Assembly (NCBI GenBank): GCA_003170415.1
Contig: PMZJ01000027.1
Coordinates: forward strand, 1-64,000
Direction of reading: 5' to 3'
DNA: 64,000 bases
Source: Phycisphaerales bacterium
GTDB taxonomy: Bacteria; Planctomycetota; Phycisphaerae; Sedimentisphaerales; Anaerobacaceae
Shown here one piece after another: positions 1 to 8,115 of this stretch (the stretch's first letter is position 1; each line of letters starts with the position of its first letter). The translations under genes were made by a program, and so were the position numbers. The notes beneath the pieces were generated by a model. That model saw only the letters and a list, made by a program, of their open reading frames with translations. It did no database searches and had not been told where the DNA came from.

Positions 1-70
<70 letters not shown>

Positions 71-87
71 AGGATATTTAGACGGTA

Positions 88-125
88 TTCGCCGCAAGGC
101 GGATATTTGGGTTCCTTCGGGAACC
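88..125 (+). other. 16S trailer hairpins
   Basis: Two small stem-loops follow the 16S end: CGCC-GCAA-GGCG at 90-101 with a GNRA-type loop, and GGTTCC-TTCG-GGAACC at 110-125 with a UUCG tetraloop. They lie in the transcribed trailer before the terminator and could be 3' maturation or stability elements. The role is inferred from position only. Confidence 0.5.
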
Positions 126-166
126 AGTCAGGCATTTTCGCTGTGTTGGTTTGACTGTTACTTGAT

Positions 167-199
167 AAAGGCCCTGTGTAACCCACAGGGCCTTTTGTA
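167..199 (+). terminator. Rho-independent terminator after 16S rRNA
   Basis: A near-perfect stem, AAAGGCCCTGTG (167-178) against CACAGGGCCTTTT (184-196), has a five-base loop and ends in a T-run. It lies about 100 nt after the 16S 3' end, so the 16S transcript probably ends here and is not joined to 23S. Confidence 0.85.
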
Positions 200-218
200 T
201 TTTATGGCCCCGATGGAT

Positions 219-269
219 AGCCCCACCCTACTTCGCTTAAGCTACGCAGGGCAGGCGGGGGCTTTTTTA
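219..269 (+). terminator. Second terminator-like hairpin built on a dispersed repeat
   Basis: Outer arms AGCCCC (219-224) and GGGGCT (258-263) are followed by TTTTTT. Between them is an imperfect palindrome (CTTCGC-TTAA-GCTACG and flanking CCCT/AGGG) resembling dispersed palindromes seen elsewhere in this window, for example near 51792. It could back up the rRNA terminator or be a repeat that happens to end in T's. Confidence 0.55.
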
Positions 270-298
270 TTGCGCTGTTTTTAGCGAAAAATCGGGAC

Positions 299-327
299 TT
301 GTTTTGGGGGTATTGGGGTGGTAGTAT
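299..327 (+). promoter_or_regulatory. Possible hsd operon promoter
   Basis: TTGTTT at 299-304 and TAGTAT at 322-327 are separated by 17 bp, a weak sigma70-like match 36 bp before the hsdM start. No better candidate is seen between the terminators and hsdM. Confidence 0.3.
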
Positions 328-362
328 CGGGGGAAATAAGAACATCAAAGAGGGAAAACAAG

Positions 363-1979
363 ATGGCGGCAACAAATGGTGAATTGGAAAAGCGACTTTG
401 GGCGGCAGCAGACCAACTCTGGGCAAATACAGGCCTGAAACCTTCCGAATATACCGCACCCGTGTTAGGACTTATATTCCTTAAATTCGCTGATTACCGC
501 TTTACTCAGGCACAGGCTCAACTTGAAAAGAAATCAACCGGAAGAAGGACTGTCGGCAAGACAGATTATCAGGCAATGGGCGTATTATATGTTCCCGCAG
601 AGGCCAGATTTTCAAAACTTCTGCAACTGGCCGCAGGGGATAATATCGCCAAAGCCATTACCGATGCTATGAAGGCAATCGAAGCGGAGAATACGGAACT
701 CAAAGATATCCTGCCGAAAACGTACAATCGTCTCGATAATCCAACGCTGATAGAATTGCTCAAAACCCTCAATAGCATTCCTATGGATATCGAAGGCGAT
801 GCCTTCGGCAAAATCTACGAATACTTTCTTGGCAACTTCACAATGAAGGAAGGCCAGAAAGGCGGAGAATTCTTCACGCCGACAAGCATTGTTAAGCTCA
901 TAGTAGGAATAATAGAACCGTTTCACGGAAGAATCCTTGACCCTGCCTGCGGTTCAGGCGGCATGTTCGTCCAGAGCGCCCGCTTTGTAGAAAATCACAA
1001 GAAAAGAGCCGTTGACGAAATAGCTATTTACGGTCAGGAAAAAACCGCTGAGACAATCCGCTATTGCAAAATGAACTTGGCTGTTTACGGTTTATCCGGC
1101 GATATACGTTCAGCCAATACTTATTATGAAGACCCGCACACCGCACCCGGCAAATTTGACTTTGTAATGGCTAATCCCCCGTTTAATGTCAGCGGAGTAG
1201 ATAAAGACAGGATAAAGAACGAAACTCGCCGTTTTCCTTTTGGAATACCTACAACCGATAATGCAAATTATCTCTGGATTCAGCTTTTCTATAGTTCCCT
1301 CAACGAAAAAGGCCGGGCAGGTTTTGTAATGGCCAATTCCGCCGCCGATGCCAGAGGCACTGAACTTGAAATACGCAAAAAGCTAATCGAAGCAAAGGCC
1401 GTTGATGTAATCGTCTCTGTAGGGCCGAATTTCTTCTATACCGTAACGCTGCCCTGCACACTTTGGTTTACGGACAAGGCAAAGGCGGCCTTGCCACCCT
1501 CATCCCAACCCTCTCCCAGCGGGAGAGGGAATAAAAAGGGTGAGGGGGACTGCGGTCGCGATAGCGACACAGTCCTGTTTATTGATGCAAGGCATATTTA
1601 CCATCAAGTTGACCGGGCACACAGGGATTTTCTGCCGGAACAAGTTGAATTCTTAGCGAATATCGTCCGTCTTTATCGCGGCGAAGAGATTGAAACAGAA
1701 CACAACAGCGAAAAGCTGATGAAAGAAAATTTCCCGAAGGGAAAATATTGCGATGTCGCAGGACTTTGCAAAGTGGCAACGCTTAAAGAAATTGAGGCGC
1801 AGGGCTATAGTTTAAATCCCGGCAGATACGTTGGCGTAAAAGAGCAGGAAGACGACGGAATTGATTTTTATGAAAAACTCGAAGAACTAAACGAGGAGCT
1901 TGAAAAGTTTAATGGTGAGGCGCGGGAACTCGAACAACAAATTGGCGAGAATGCTGCTAAGCTGTTGGAAGGGGAATAA
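363..1979 (+). CDS. hsdM: Type I restriction-modification system methyltransferase subunit HsdM
   Basis: N6-adenine methyltransferase subunit of a type I R-M complex (HsdM2S, HsdR2M2S). The N-terminal helical domain (about residues 5-130) is followed by a Rossmann methylase with SAM motif DPACGSGG at residues 193-200 and catalytic NPPF at 271-274. The ATG at 363 is chosen because AAAGAGGG lies 8 nt before it; an in-frame upstream start at 318 has no ribosome site. hsdS starts 7 nt after the stop. The odd feature is about 25 extra residues near 378-405, just before the conserved FIDAR segment. They are encoded by a GC-rich palindrome plus a second hairpin and stay in frame. All core motifs are intact, so the protein may still be active. 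Confidence 0.95.
   Translation: MAATNGELEKRLWAAADQLWANTGLKPSEYTAPVLGLIFLKFADYRFTQAQAQLEKKSTGRRTVGKTDYQAMGVLYVPAEARFSKLLQLAAGDNIAKAITDAMKAIEAENTELKDILPKTYNRLDNPTLIELLKTLNSIPMDIEGDAFGKIYEYFLGNFTMKEGQKGGEFFTPTSIVKLIVGIIEPFHGRILDPACGSGGMFVQSARFVENHKKRAVDEIAIYGQEKTAETIRYCKMNLAVYGLSGDIRSANTYYEDPHTAPGKFDFVMANPPFNVSGVDKDRIKNETRRFPFGIPTTDNANYLWIQLFYSSLNEKGRAGFVMANSAADARGTELEIRKKLIEAKAVDVIVSVGPNFFYTVTLPCTLWFTDKAKAALPPSSQPSPSGRGNKKGEGDCGRDSDTVLFIDARHIYHQVDRAHRDFLPEQVEFLANIVRLYRGEEIETEHNSEKLMKENFPKGKYCDVAGLCKVATLKEIEAQGYSLNPGRYVGVKEQEDDGIDFYEKLEELNEELEKFNGEARELEQQIGENAAKLLEGE
1497..1575 (+). repeat. Palindromic element inside hsdM (family CTCTCCC-N3-GGGAGAG) plus hairpin
   Basis: Core palindrome CCTCTCCC (1510-1517), AGC, GGGAGAGG (1521-1528); outer arms CCCTCA (1497-1502) and GGGTGAGGG (1538-1546). 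A second hairpin follows: GGACTG/CAGTCC around GTCGC-GATA-GCGAC (1547-1575). The first part encodes [16 protein letters not shown] in frame. The same repeat flanks the DUF559 insert in hsdR at 4011 and 4459. Confidence 0.85.
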
Positions 1980-1986
1980 GCAGTCT

Positions 1987-3150
1987 ATGTCTTTGTCGCA
2001 TTGCAAACTTAAAGATTTTGTATCCTTCAAAACAGGCAAGCTGAATTCAAATGCAGCAACCTTAGATGGGCCGTATCCTTTTTTTACCTGTTCTCAAGAG
2101 ACTTTTCGCACGGACACTTTTTCATTTGATACTGAATGTGTACTTCTTGGTGGCAATAATGCAAACGGAATATATCCTCTAAAATATTTTTCAGGAAAAT
2201 TTGACGCTTATCAAAGGACGTACATAATCGAACCTTTAGACCGCAAGAAACTTGATACTCGATATTTGTTTTACGCTCTGCGACCAACGCTCGAACTAAT
2301 GAAAAGCATATCAACGGGTGCAGCTACAAAATTTCTAACTTTAACAATATTGAATGATATTGAAATTGCATATCATCAACATATTGACGCTCAACGCAAG
2401 ATTGCCTCGATTCTTTCGGCGTATGATGACCTGATAGAAAACAACATGCGGCGGATAAATATTTTAGAAGAAATGGCACAGGCGATTTATCGCCACTGGT
2501 TCGTCGATTTCAAATTCCCCGGCCATAAAAAAGTGAAATTCAAAGGAAGGATTCCGGAAGGATGGGAATTAAAGGAGATTGGGAATTTGGCTGAGGAAAT
2601 GAGGCGGAGCGTTGACCCTTCGACAATAGCGGAAGACACCCCTTATTTTGGCCTTGAACATCTGCCACGTAAATCTATCGCTCTGGGAGAATGGGGGTTC
2701 GCAAAGGATGTGCAAAGTTCTAAACTTGCTTTCAAAAAAGGGGAAATTTTGTTTGGCAAAATACGGCCATATTTTCATAAAGTTGGGGTGGCTCCACTTG
2801 ATGGTGTTTGTTCAAGCGACACTATTGTAATAAAATCAAAAGCTGAAAATTACTTCGGGATCGTATTGGCCTGTGTTTCCAGTGAAGCTTTTGTTAATCA
2901 CGCTTCGCAAACCTCGCATGGAACGAAGATGCCCAGAGCAAATTGGAGCGTGTTAGTGAAGTATCCTGTTGTGATGCCGCCTGCTCCACTTTTGGCTCGA
3001 TTTAATAAACAAATGCAAAGCACGGTTGATTTAATTCAGAACCTAATTTTCAAGAATAGAAATCTTCGCCGGTCACGGGATTTGCTTTTGCCCAAGCTGA
3101 TAAGCGGGGAAGTGGATGTTTCAAAATTAGAAATTGAAAGTTTATCATGA
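1987..3150 (+). CDS. hsdS: Type I restriction-modification system specificity subunit HsdS
   Basis: DNA-recognition subunit. Two target-recognition domains (about residues 1-130 and 195-330) are each followed by a helical spacer: QRKIASILSAYDDLIE with a predicted coiled coil ending in the family-typical IYRHWFVDF at about 155-180, and a second at the C terminus ending KLISGEVDV. The ATG at 1987 lies just past the hsdM stop. The stop overlaps the hsdR start (ATGA, 3147-3150), indicating translational coupling. The first recognition domain is clearly A/T-rich (bases 2161-2220 hold 20 G+C of 60), as expected for a segment exchanged between strains. The target sequence cannot be read from the protein. 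Confidence 0.93.
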   Translation: MSLSHCKLKDFVSFKTGKLNSNAATLDGPYPFFTCSQETFRTDTFSFDTECVLLGGNNANGIYPLKYFSGKFDAYQRTYIIEPLDRKKLDTRYLFYALRPTLELMKSISTGAATKFLTLTILNDIEIAYHQHIDAQRKIASILSAYDDLIENNMRRINILEEMAQAIYRHWFVDFKFPGHKKVKFKGRIPEGWELKEIGNLAEEMRRSVDPSTIAEDTPYFGLEHLPRKSIALGEWGFAKDVQSSKLAFKKGEILFGKIRPYFHKVGVAPLDGVCSSDTIVIKSKAENYFGIVLACVSSEAFVNHASQTSHGTKMPRANWSVLVKYPVVMPPAPLLARFNKQMQSTVDLIQNLIFKNRNLRRSRDLLLPKLISGEVDVSKLEIESLS

Positions 3151-6100
3151 CCTCTTATTCCGAAGACGCATTGATTGAACAGCCCGCAATAAAGCTTTTT
3201 GCCGGCCTTCGCTGGAAAACGGTTAATTGCTATGATGAGGTCTTCGGCGAAAATGGCACACTCGGAAGAATCAGCCCGGCAGAAGTTATCCTGCAAAAGC
3301 ATTTAAGGGCAGCGATTGAAAAACTCAATCCCGATATAAATCCTGATACTGTCAATAAGGCAATCGAAGAACTTACCCGCGACAGAAGCACAATGAGCTT
3401 GGTTGCAGCGAACAGGGAAACATATCAACTACTTAAAGAAGGTGTCAAAGTAACCGGCAATAACCCAGACAGCCAAGATGATGTCGAAAAAATCAAAATC
3501 ATCGACTGGAGCAATCCTGCAAACAACGAATTTCTGCTCTGCTCACAGCTTTGGGTAACAGGCGAGATGTACACGCGAAGAACCGACCTTGTCGGCTTTG
3601 TAAACGGGATTCCCCTTATATTTATGGAATTAAAGGCAAGCCATAAACGCCTTGAAAATGCCTATAAGGATAATCTCAGGGATTACAAGACAACCATCCC
3701 GCAATTATTCTGGTATAACGGCTTTATTATTCTATCCAACGGCAGCCAAACCAAACTCGGCTCAGTAACAAGTCAATGGGAACACTTCAGCGACTGGAAG
3801 AAAATCAATTCAGAAGGTGAAGAAGGCGTTATCTCACTTGATACGGTAATAAAGGGAACATGCCAAAAGCAGCATTTACTCGACCTTGTCGAAAACTTCG
3901 TATTATTCGAGGAGGCAAAAGGCGGATTTAATAAGCTTGTTGCAAAGAACCATCAATATCTCGGCGTCAACGCTGCCATCGCATCCTTGAACAGGATTCG
4001 GCCGGCAACCCTCACCCCCATCCCCTCTCCCACTGGGCATAAACCCTCACCTCAGCCCTCTCCCAATGGGAGAGGGAACGAAAAGGGAGAGGGTGCGGAG
4101 CTTAATTATCGTGGAGGATATTATTTTGCGGGTCTGCTTGAACGGGCAAGACAGTTAAGACAGAAACAGACAAAGACAGAAGAAATTTTGTGGCAACTTC
4201 TGCGAGACCGTCAATTATGCGGTTTGAAATTTCGTCGTCAGCATCAGATTGGAGATTATATTGCTGATTTCTTCTGCCACGAGGCAAAGCTGGTTATCGA
4301 AATAGACGGCGGTGTTCACCAGATACCTGAAAGATTAAAACACGACCAAACTCGTGATAAATATCTCACAAGTATAGGATTTACAGTCATCCGTTTCAGT
4401 AACGAGCAGATAAATAACGATATCGAAAATGTTTTACAGACGATCATTCAAACTATTCCCTCCCTCACTGGGTACAATCCCTCACTCCAACCCTCTCCCA
4501 CTGGGAGAGGGAGTAAGGGTGAGGGTAATGCTGATGGCAGATTAGGCGTCTTCTGGCATACGCAAGGGTCAGGCAAAAGTTATTCGATGATATTTTTTGC
4601 GCAGAAGATATTCCGCAAGATATCGAATAGATATACCTTTGTGATTGTTACAGACCGCGACGAACTCGACGGGCAGATTTATAAAAACTTCGCAAGGACA
4701 GGAGCGGTAACGGAAAAAGAGGCGCAAGCCACAAGCGGAGAAGACCTCAAACAAAAACTGAATGAAGACCACCGATATATATTTACCCTGATTCAAAAAT
4801 TCCATACCGAACCGGGGGAAAAGTATCCCAAGCTTTCCGACAGGGATGACATTATCGTTATTACCGATGAAGCGCATCGAAGCCAATATGATACGTTTGC
4901 TTTGAATATGCGAAATGCCCTGCCGAAAGCCGCCTTTATCGGCTTTACAGGCACGCCTTTAATGGCAAAAGAAGAAAAAACAAGGCGGGTTTTCGGCGAT
5001 TATGTAAGTATCTATAATTTCAAGCAGTCGGTCGATGATAAGGCAACGGTCCCGCTTTATTATGAAAACCGCATCCCCGAATTGCAGCTTACCAATAAAG
5101 ACCTCAACGAGGATATGGAAGAAATCCTCGAAGAAGCAGAACTGGATTCAGACCAGGAAGCCAAACTCGAAAGAGAATTTGCGCGGGAATATCATTTAAT
5201 CACAAGAGACCCCCGGCTGGACAAAATCGCGCAAGATATCGTTACTCATTTTACGGGGCGGGGCTTTGCGGGAAAGGCAATGGTTGTCTCCATCGATAAG
5301 GCAACAGCCGTCAAAATGTATGACAAGGTGCAAAAGTATTGGAAGGATTATCTGTCAGGACTTATCAGGGAATCGAAAACTGCGACAGGAGAACAAAGAG
5401 AGATACTGAATGCGAAAATTGCTTACATGAAAGAGACCGATATGGCGGTCGTCGTTTCTCAGGCACAGAACGAAATTGAGGATATGAAGGCCAAAGGTAT
5501 TGATATTAAACGGCATCGCAGGCGAATGGTAAAAGAAGACCTCGACGAAAAGTTCAAAGACCCCAAAGACCCGTTCAGAATTGTTTTTGTCTGCGCGATG
5601 TGGATGACGGGCTTTGATGTTCCCTGCTGTTCGACAATCTATCTTGATAAACCAATGCGTAATCATACCCTCATGCAAACTATCGCAAGGGCAAACCGTG
5701 TCTTTGGTGAAAAGAAGAACGGCCTGATTGTTGATTACGTCGGAGTATTCCGCAATCTGCAAAAGGCGCTTGCGATTTATGGTTCGGATTACGGCGGCGG
5801 GTTAAAAGAAGGAGAAACGCCGGTAAAAGATAAATCCGAACTTGTCGAAGAATTGCGCAGGGCAATGTCTGATGTGGAGCAATTCTGCAAGGAACAGGAA
5901 ATCAATCTTGAAAATATCGAACGGGCAGAAGGCTTTGACCGCGTAAAATTGCTCGATGATGCGGTAGATACGCTTGTTGTCAATGACCAGACAAAACGAA
6001 AGTATCTTTTAATGGCCTCGCTTGTTGTGCAGATATTCAAGGCAATTTTACCTGACCCTGCTGCTACGGAATTATCATATCGATGCAGGTTGATTTCTGT

Positions 6101-6824
6101 TATAGCCGAGAAAATCCGTTCACTTATACCAAAGGCGGATATTTCGGAGGTGATGGGCGAAGTAGAAACGCTGCTTGATGATTCTATCGCCGCCGAAGGA
6201 TATATCATCCACGAAGTCCCGGAAGAAAAACGCATTGATTTAAGCACTATTGATTTTGAGGCGTTAAAGAAACAGTTTGCGAAAAGCCGCAAACACATTG
6301 AGGTAGAAAAACTTCGTGGAGCAATCAACAGCAAGCTTAAAAGACTTGTCCAGCTTAACAGGACTCGTATCGACTATCTTGTAAAATTCCAGGAGATGAT
6401 TGATGAGTATAATTCGGGCAGTATGAACGTGAATGATTTCTTCAAACGCCTGACCGATTTTGCTCAGGAACTTAATGATGAAGAAAAACGCGGCATAGCC
6501 GAACAGCTCTCGGAAGAAGAACTGACAATTTTCGACCTTCTGACAAAACCGGATATGTCACTGACTGAAAAAGAAAAAAAGCAGGTCAAAAAGGTTGCAA
6601 AGGAATTGCTTGCGACACTTCATAATGGAAAACTTGTCATTGATTGGCGCAAAAAGCAGCAGTCTCAGGCATCGGTACAGGTGGCTATTGCAGATGTCCT
6701 TGAATCGCTTCCTGAAGAAAAGTACGACCAGAAGTTATATCAGAAGAAGTGCAGCATAATTTATCAGCATATCTTTGATTCTTATTACGGCGAAGACCGC
6801 AGTATTTACGCCGTTGCAGGGTAA
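3147..6824 (+). CDS. hsdR: Type I restriction enzyme R subunit HsdR with internal DUF559 nuclease insert
   Basis: ATP-dependent DNA translocase/endonuclease subunit of the R-M complex, 1225 residues. Order: N-terminal PD-(D/E)XK nuclease with D147 and E161-L-K163; a foreign insert at about 288-460; then the superfamily 2 helicase with Walker A TQGSGKS (472-478), DEAH at 574-577, a FTGTPL motif, and later helicase motifs including a MQTIARANRV segment; then the C-terminal helical region that docks HsdM. The insert separates NHQYLGVNAAIASLNRI from GRLGVFWHTQG, which in the family are close together. It carries an apparently complete DUF559 nuclease with D374, E385, D387 and H391. The frame is open throughout. 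Whether the hybrid still restricts DNA is unknown. Confidence 0.95.
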   Translation: MTSYSEDALIEQPAIKLFAGLRWKTVNCYDEVFGENGTLGRISPAEVILQKHLRAAIEKLNPDINPDTVNKAIEELTRDRSTMSLVAANRETYQLLKEGVKVTGNNPDSQDDVEKIKIIDWSNPANNEFLLCSQLWVTGEMYTRRTDLVGFVNGIPLIFMELKASHKRLENAYKDNLRDYKTTIPQLFWYNGFIILSNGSQTKLGSVTSQWEHFSDWKKINSEGEEGVISLDTVIKGTCQKQHLLDLVENFVLFEEAKGGFNKLVAKNHQYLGVNAAIASLNRIRPATLTPIPSPTGHKPSPQPSPNGRGNEKGEGAELNYRGGYYFAGLLERARQLRQKQTKTEEILWQLLRDRQLCGLKFRRQHQIGDYIADFFCHEAKLVIEIDGGVHQIPERLKHDQTRDKYLTSIGFTVIRFSNEQINNDIENVLQTIIQTIPSLTGYNPSLQPSPTGRGSKGEGNADGRLGVFWHTQGSGKSYSMIFFAQKIFRKISNRYTFVIVTDRDELDGQIYKNFARTGAVTEKEAQATSGEDLKQKLNEDHRYIFTLIQKFHTEPGEKYPKLSDRDDIIVITDEAHRSQYDTFALNMRNALPKAAFIGFTGTPLMAKEEKTRRVFGDYVSIYNFKQSVDDKATVPLYYENRIPELQLTNKDLNEDMEEILEEAELDSDQEAKLEREFAREYHLITRDPRLDKIAQDIVTHFTGRGFAGKAMVVSIDKATAVKMYDKVQKYWKDYLSGLIRESKTATGEQREILNAKIAYMKETDMAVVVSQAQNEIEDMKAKGIDIKRHRRRMVKEDLDEKFKDPKDPFRIVFVCAMWMTGFDVPCCSTIYLDKPMRNHTLMQTIARANRVFGEKKNGLIVDYVGVFRNLQKALAIYGSDYGGGLKEGETPVKDKSELVEELRRAMSDVEQFCKEQEINLENIERAEGFDRVKLLDDAVDTLVVNDQTKRKYLLMASLVVQIFKAILPDPAATELSYRCRLISVIAEKIRSLIPKADISEVMGEVETLLDDSIAAEGYIIHEVPEEKRIDLSTIDFEALKKQFAKSRKHIEVEKLRGAINSKLKRLVQLNRTRIDYLVKFQEMIDEYNSGSMNVNDFFKRLTDFAQELNDEEKRGIAEQLSEEELTIFDLLTKPDMSLTEKEKKQVKKVAKELLATLHNGKLVIDWRKKQQSQASVQVAIADVLESLPEEKYDQKLYQKKCSIIYQHIFDSYYGEDRSIYAVAG
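4008..4526 (+). mobile_element. In-frame DUF559 nuclease element bounded by palindromic repeats
   Basis: About 519 bp (173 codons) interrupt hsdR at the nuclease/helicase boundary. Both ends are copies of the CCCTCTCCC-N3-GGGAGAGGG repeat, in the same orientation, and both encode the peptide pattern QPSPxGRG...KGEG. Between them (HsdR residues about 318-445) lies a DUF559 domain, with family signatures LRDRQLCGLKFRRQ, IGDYIADFF and LVIEIDGGVH, ending in a FTVIRFSNEQ strand. DUF559 belongs to the Vsr-like branch of PD-(D/E)XK nucleases. A repeat-nuclease-repeat unit sitting in frame resembles a small mobile element. No target-site duplication could be confirmed by eye. An ancient domain fusion is the main alternative. 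Confidence 0.7.
4011..4094 (+). repeat. Left palindromic repeat of the hsdR insert
   Basis: Core CCCTCTCCC (4056-4064), AAT, GGGAGAGGG (4068-4076), preceded by a partial copy (CCCCTCTCCCACTGGG, 4022-4037) and by CCCTCAC (4044-4050), and followed by GGGAGAGGGT (4085-4094). It is translated as part of HsdR. Confidence 0.85.
4459..4527 (+). repeat. Right palindromic repeat of the hsdR insert
   Basis: Core CCCTCTCCC (4491-4499), ACT, GGGAGAGGG (4503-4511), with outer arms CCCTCAC (4479-4485) and GGGTGAGGG (4517-4525). A partial copy (CCCTCACTGGG) precedes it, as at the left end, so the two flanks are direct repeats of a complex unit. Confidence 0.85.
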
Positions 6825-6897
6825 CGCCTCCGGCGGTCAATGGTTCGACGACCTCAAACCCCCCAGTTTTGCTATTAATTCCGCGTTAATCTGGGCA

Positions 6898-7008
6898 ACT
6901 TGCCCCACTACCCCCATACACAAAAAGGTGGGGCAAGTAGGGGCAAGTATCGTTTTCAGCGTAATAATGAGGGCTTTTTCTCAAACACCAGGGGCAAGTA
7001 CCGTTTTT
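6898..7008 (+). repeat. Hairpin and direct repeats after hsdR
   Basis: ACTTGCCCCAC (6898-6908) and GTGGGGCAAGT (6928-6938) form a perfect 11-bp stem with a 19-nt loop. AGGGGCAAGTATCGTTTT (6939-6956) recurs with one change at 6990-7007. There is no T-run, so a terminator is unlikely. The stretch 6825-7046 has no gene; these repeats are all I see in it. Confidence 0.6.
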
Positions 7009-7046
7009 TGAGATGAAAATTTTTTTAAAAATTCTTAAAAAAGTGC

Positions 7047-7074
7047 TTGACAGATTAGTTTGTGTGTGTATAGT
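7047..7074 (+). promoter_or_regulatory. Sigma70-like promoter of the marR gene
   Basis: TTGACA (7047-7052), 16 bp, TATAGT (7069-7074), 38 bp before the chosen start at 7113. The same pair of hexamers with the same spacing occurs at 33710-33737. Confidence 0.65.
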
Positions 7075-7112
7075 TAATGTGTGAACTGATTTTGGTCGAA
7101 GAAAGGAATGAT

Positions 7113-7586
7113 ATGGCTTTGAAGGAAGAATTAGGGTTAAAAACGGACTTCGCATCGCCGGCACATGAGGCGCTTTTGAACATATATTACACGGCCTCGA
7201 TAATGAAAAAGCGTGCGGATGACTTTTTCGGTCAATTCGGCCTGACGGACGTGCAATTTAACCTGATGAACCTGCTATATTACGAAAGCGGTAAAGAAGG
7301 CGGCCTGAGCCAGGCACAAATCAGCGATATGATGTTAGTCAACCGCGCCAATATAACTTCGCTGGTTGACCGGATGGAAAAGGCGGAACTTGTAAGCCGG
7401 ACCGCTCACGCAAACGACCGCCGATACAATATCATCAAACTGACCAGCAAAGGGAAAAACCTTTACACAAAGGTTGAGCCGCATTACCTCAAACAAGTAA
7501 AAGAAGCAATGGCCCCGCTGGATGCCGCGGAACTCAAGAGGTTGGCAGGGATGCTGGAGAAAGTAAGGAGAACCCTCCAGGTTTAA
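7113..7586 (+). CDS. MarR-family transcriptional regulator
   Basis: Winged helix-turn-helix repressor of about 157 residues, the usual MarR length. The N- and C-terminal dimer helices surround the DNA-binding core: recognition region LSQAQISDMMLVNRANITSL, then LVDRMEKAELVSR and the wing DRRYNIIKLTSKGK. The ATG at 7113 is preferred over one at 7077 because GAAAGG precedes it at normal distance and the upstream ATG overlaps the promoter. A palindrome covering its stop codon and a second dyad (7582-7634) sit before the downstream membrane gene, which is therefore a plausible target. The ligand cannot be inferred. Confidence 0.9.
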   Translation: MALKEELGLKTDFASPAHEALLNIYYTASIMKKRADDFFGQFGLTDVQFNLMNLLYYESGKEGGLSQAQISDMMLVNRANITSLVDRMEKAELVSRTAHANDRRYNIIKLTSKGKNLYTKVEPHYLKQVKEAMAPLDAAELKRLAGMLEKVRRTLQV

Positions 7587-7634
7587 CAGTTAAATCAATA
7601 AGACAGGATTACGGCTGTTATTTTGGGGTAACAG
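7582..7634 (+). promoter_or_regulatory. Possible MarR operator dyads
   Basis: TTTAAC-A-GTTAAA (7582-7594) is a perfect palindrome spanning the marR stop. CTGTTA (7615-7620) and TAACAG (7629-7634) form a second dyad with an 8-bp gap. Both contain TAACAG. MarR proteins commonly bind A/T-rich palindromes near their own gene; binding here is inferred. Confidence 0.35.
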
Positions 7635-7683
7635 TTGATATATTAACCATATATGTAGCAAGTAGTATGAAAAGGAGAACACT

Positions 7684-8115
7684 ATGAAAGTTAACGCTCT
7701 TCAAATAAGGAATGCTATTTTCTGGGCGCTGGTCGCGATTTTTGCCGCACTGGTGGCAGCCATCCGCCGGCGCGGGCCATTCGGTTTAGCGGTAATTGTT
7801 CTCGCCGCGGCCTTCGTCGTACTGGCAGTTGTGCTGGTGATAATAACAGCGAAACTCAAGGAGCCGCGCATACGCAAATTATTTTTTATAGTGACAGGCG
7901 CCTCCGCAGCCCTTATCCCGATTTGCGCCATACTGCACAATCTCGTTTACGGTTTATGTATGATGTGGTTTGGCGGGGACTTCTGGGGGACGGGCGGGGA
8001 TGAGGCGGTCTTTTTCATCCTGGCCATTATCGTTTGTCCGGCGCTGTTCGTTCTCGGGGCGATAGGAAGCATCGTGCTTCTCGTATCAGCGATGTTGAGA
8101 AAAAAAGAATCTTAG
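7684..8115 (+). CDS. Small integral membrane protein of unknown function
   Basis: A 143-residue protein with about four hydrophobic segments: AIFWALVAIFAALVAAI at about 11-27, a second at 30-55 after the RRRGPFG loop, a third near 62-85, and a last at about 103-135. The C terminus RKKES is charged. AAGGAGA lies just upstream of the ATG. It follows the marR gene by 97 bp and may be controlled by it. Its TAG stop overlaps the TAA stop of the convergent GH2 gene in the bases TTAG (8112-8115). I recognise no family. Confidence 0.75.
   Translation: MKVNALQIRNAIFWALVAIFAALVAAIRRRGPFGLAVIVLAAAFVVLAVVLVIITAKLKEPRIRKLFFIVTGASAALIPICAILHNLVYGLCMMWFGGDFWGTGGDEAVFFILAIIVCPALFVLGAIGSIVLLVSAMLRKKES

Noticed and set aside
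4008-4526. DUF559 segment as an assembly chimera
   Set aside because: The frame is open across both joins and the insert lies exactly between two domains, which is unlikely for a random chimera. Read support should still be checked.
4008-4526. Insert as an intein
   Set aside because: No intein splicing motifs (N-terminal Cys/Ser block A or C-terminal His-Asn) are seen at the joins; the flanks are repeat-coded peptides.
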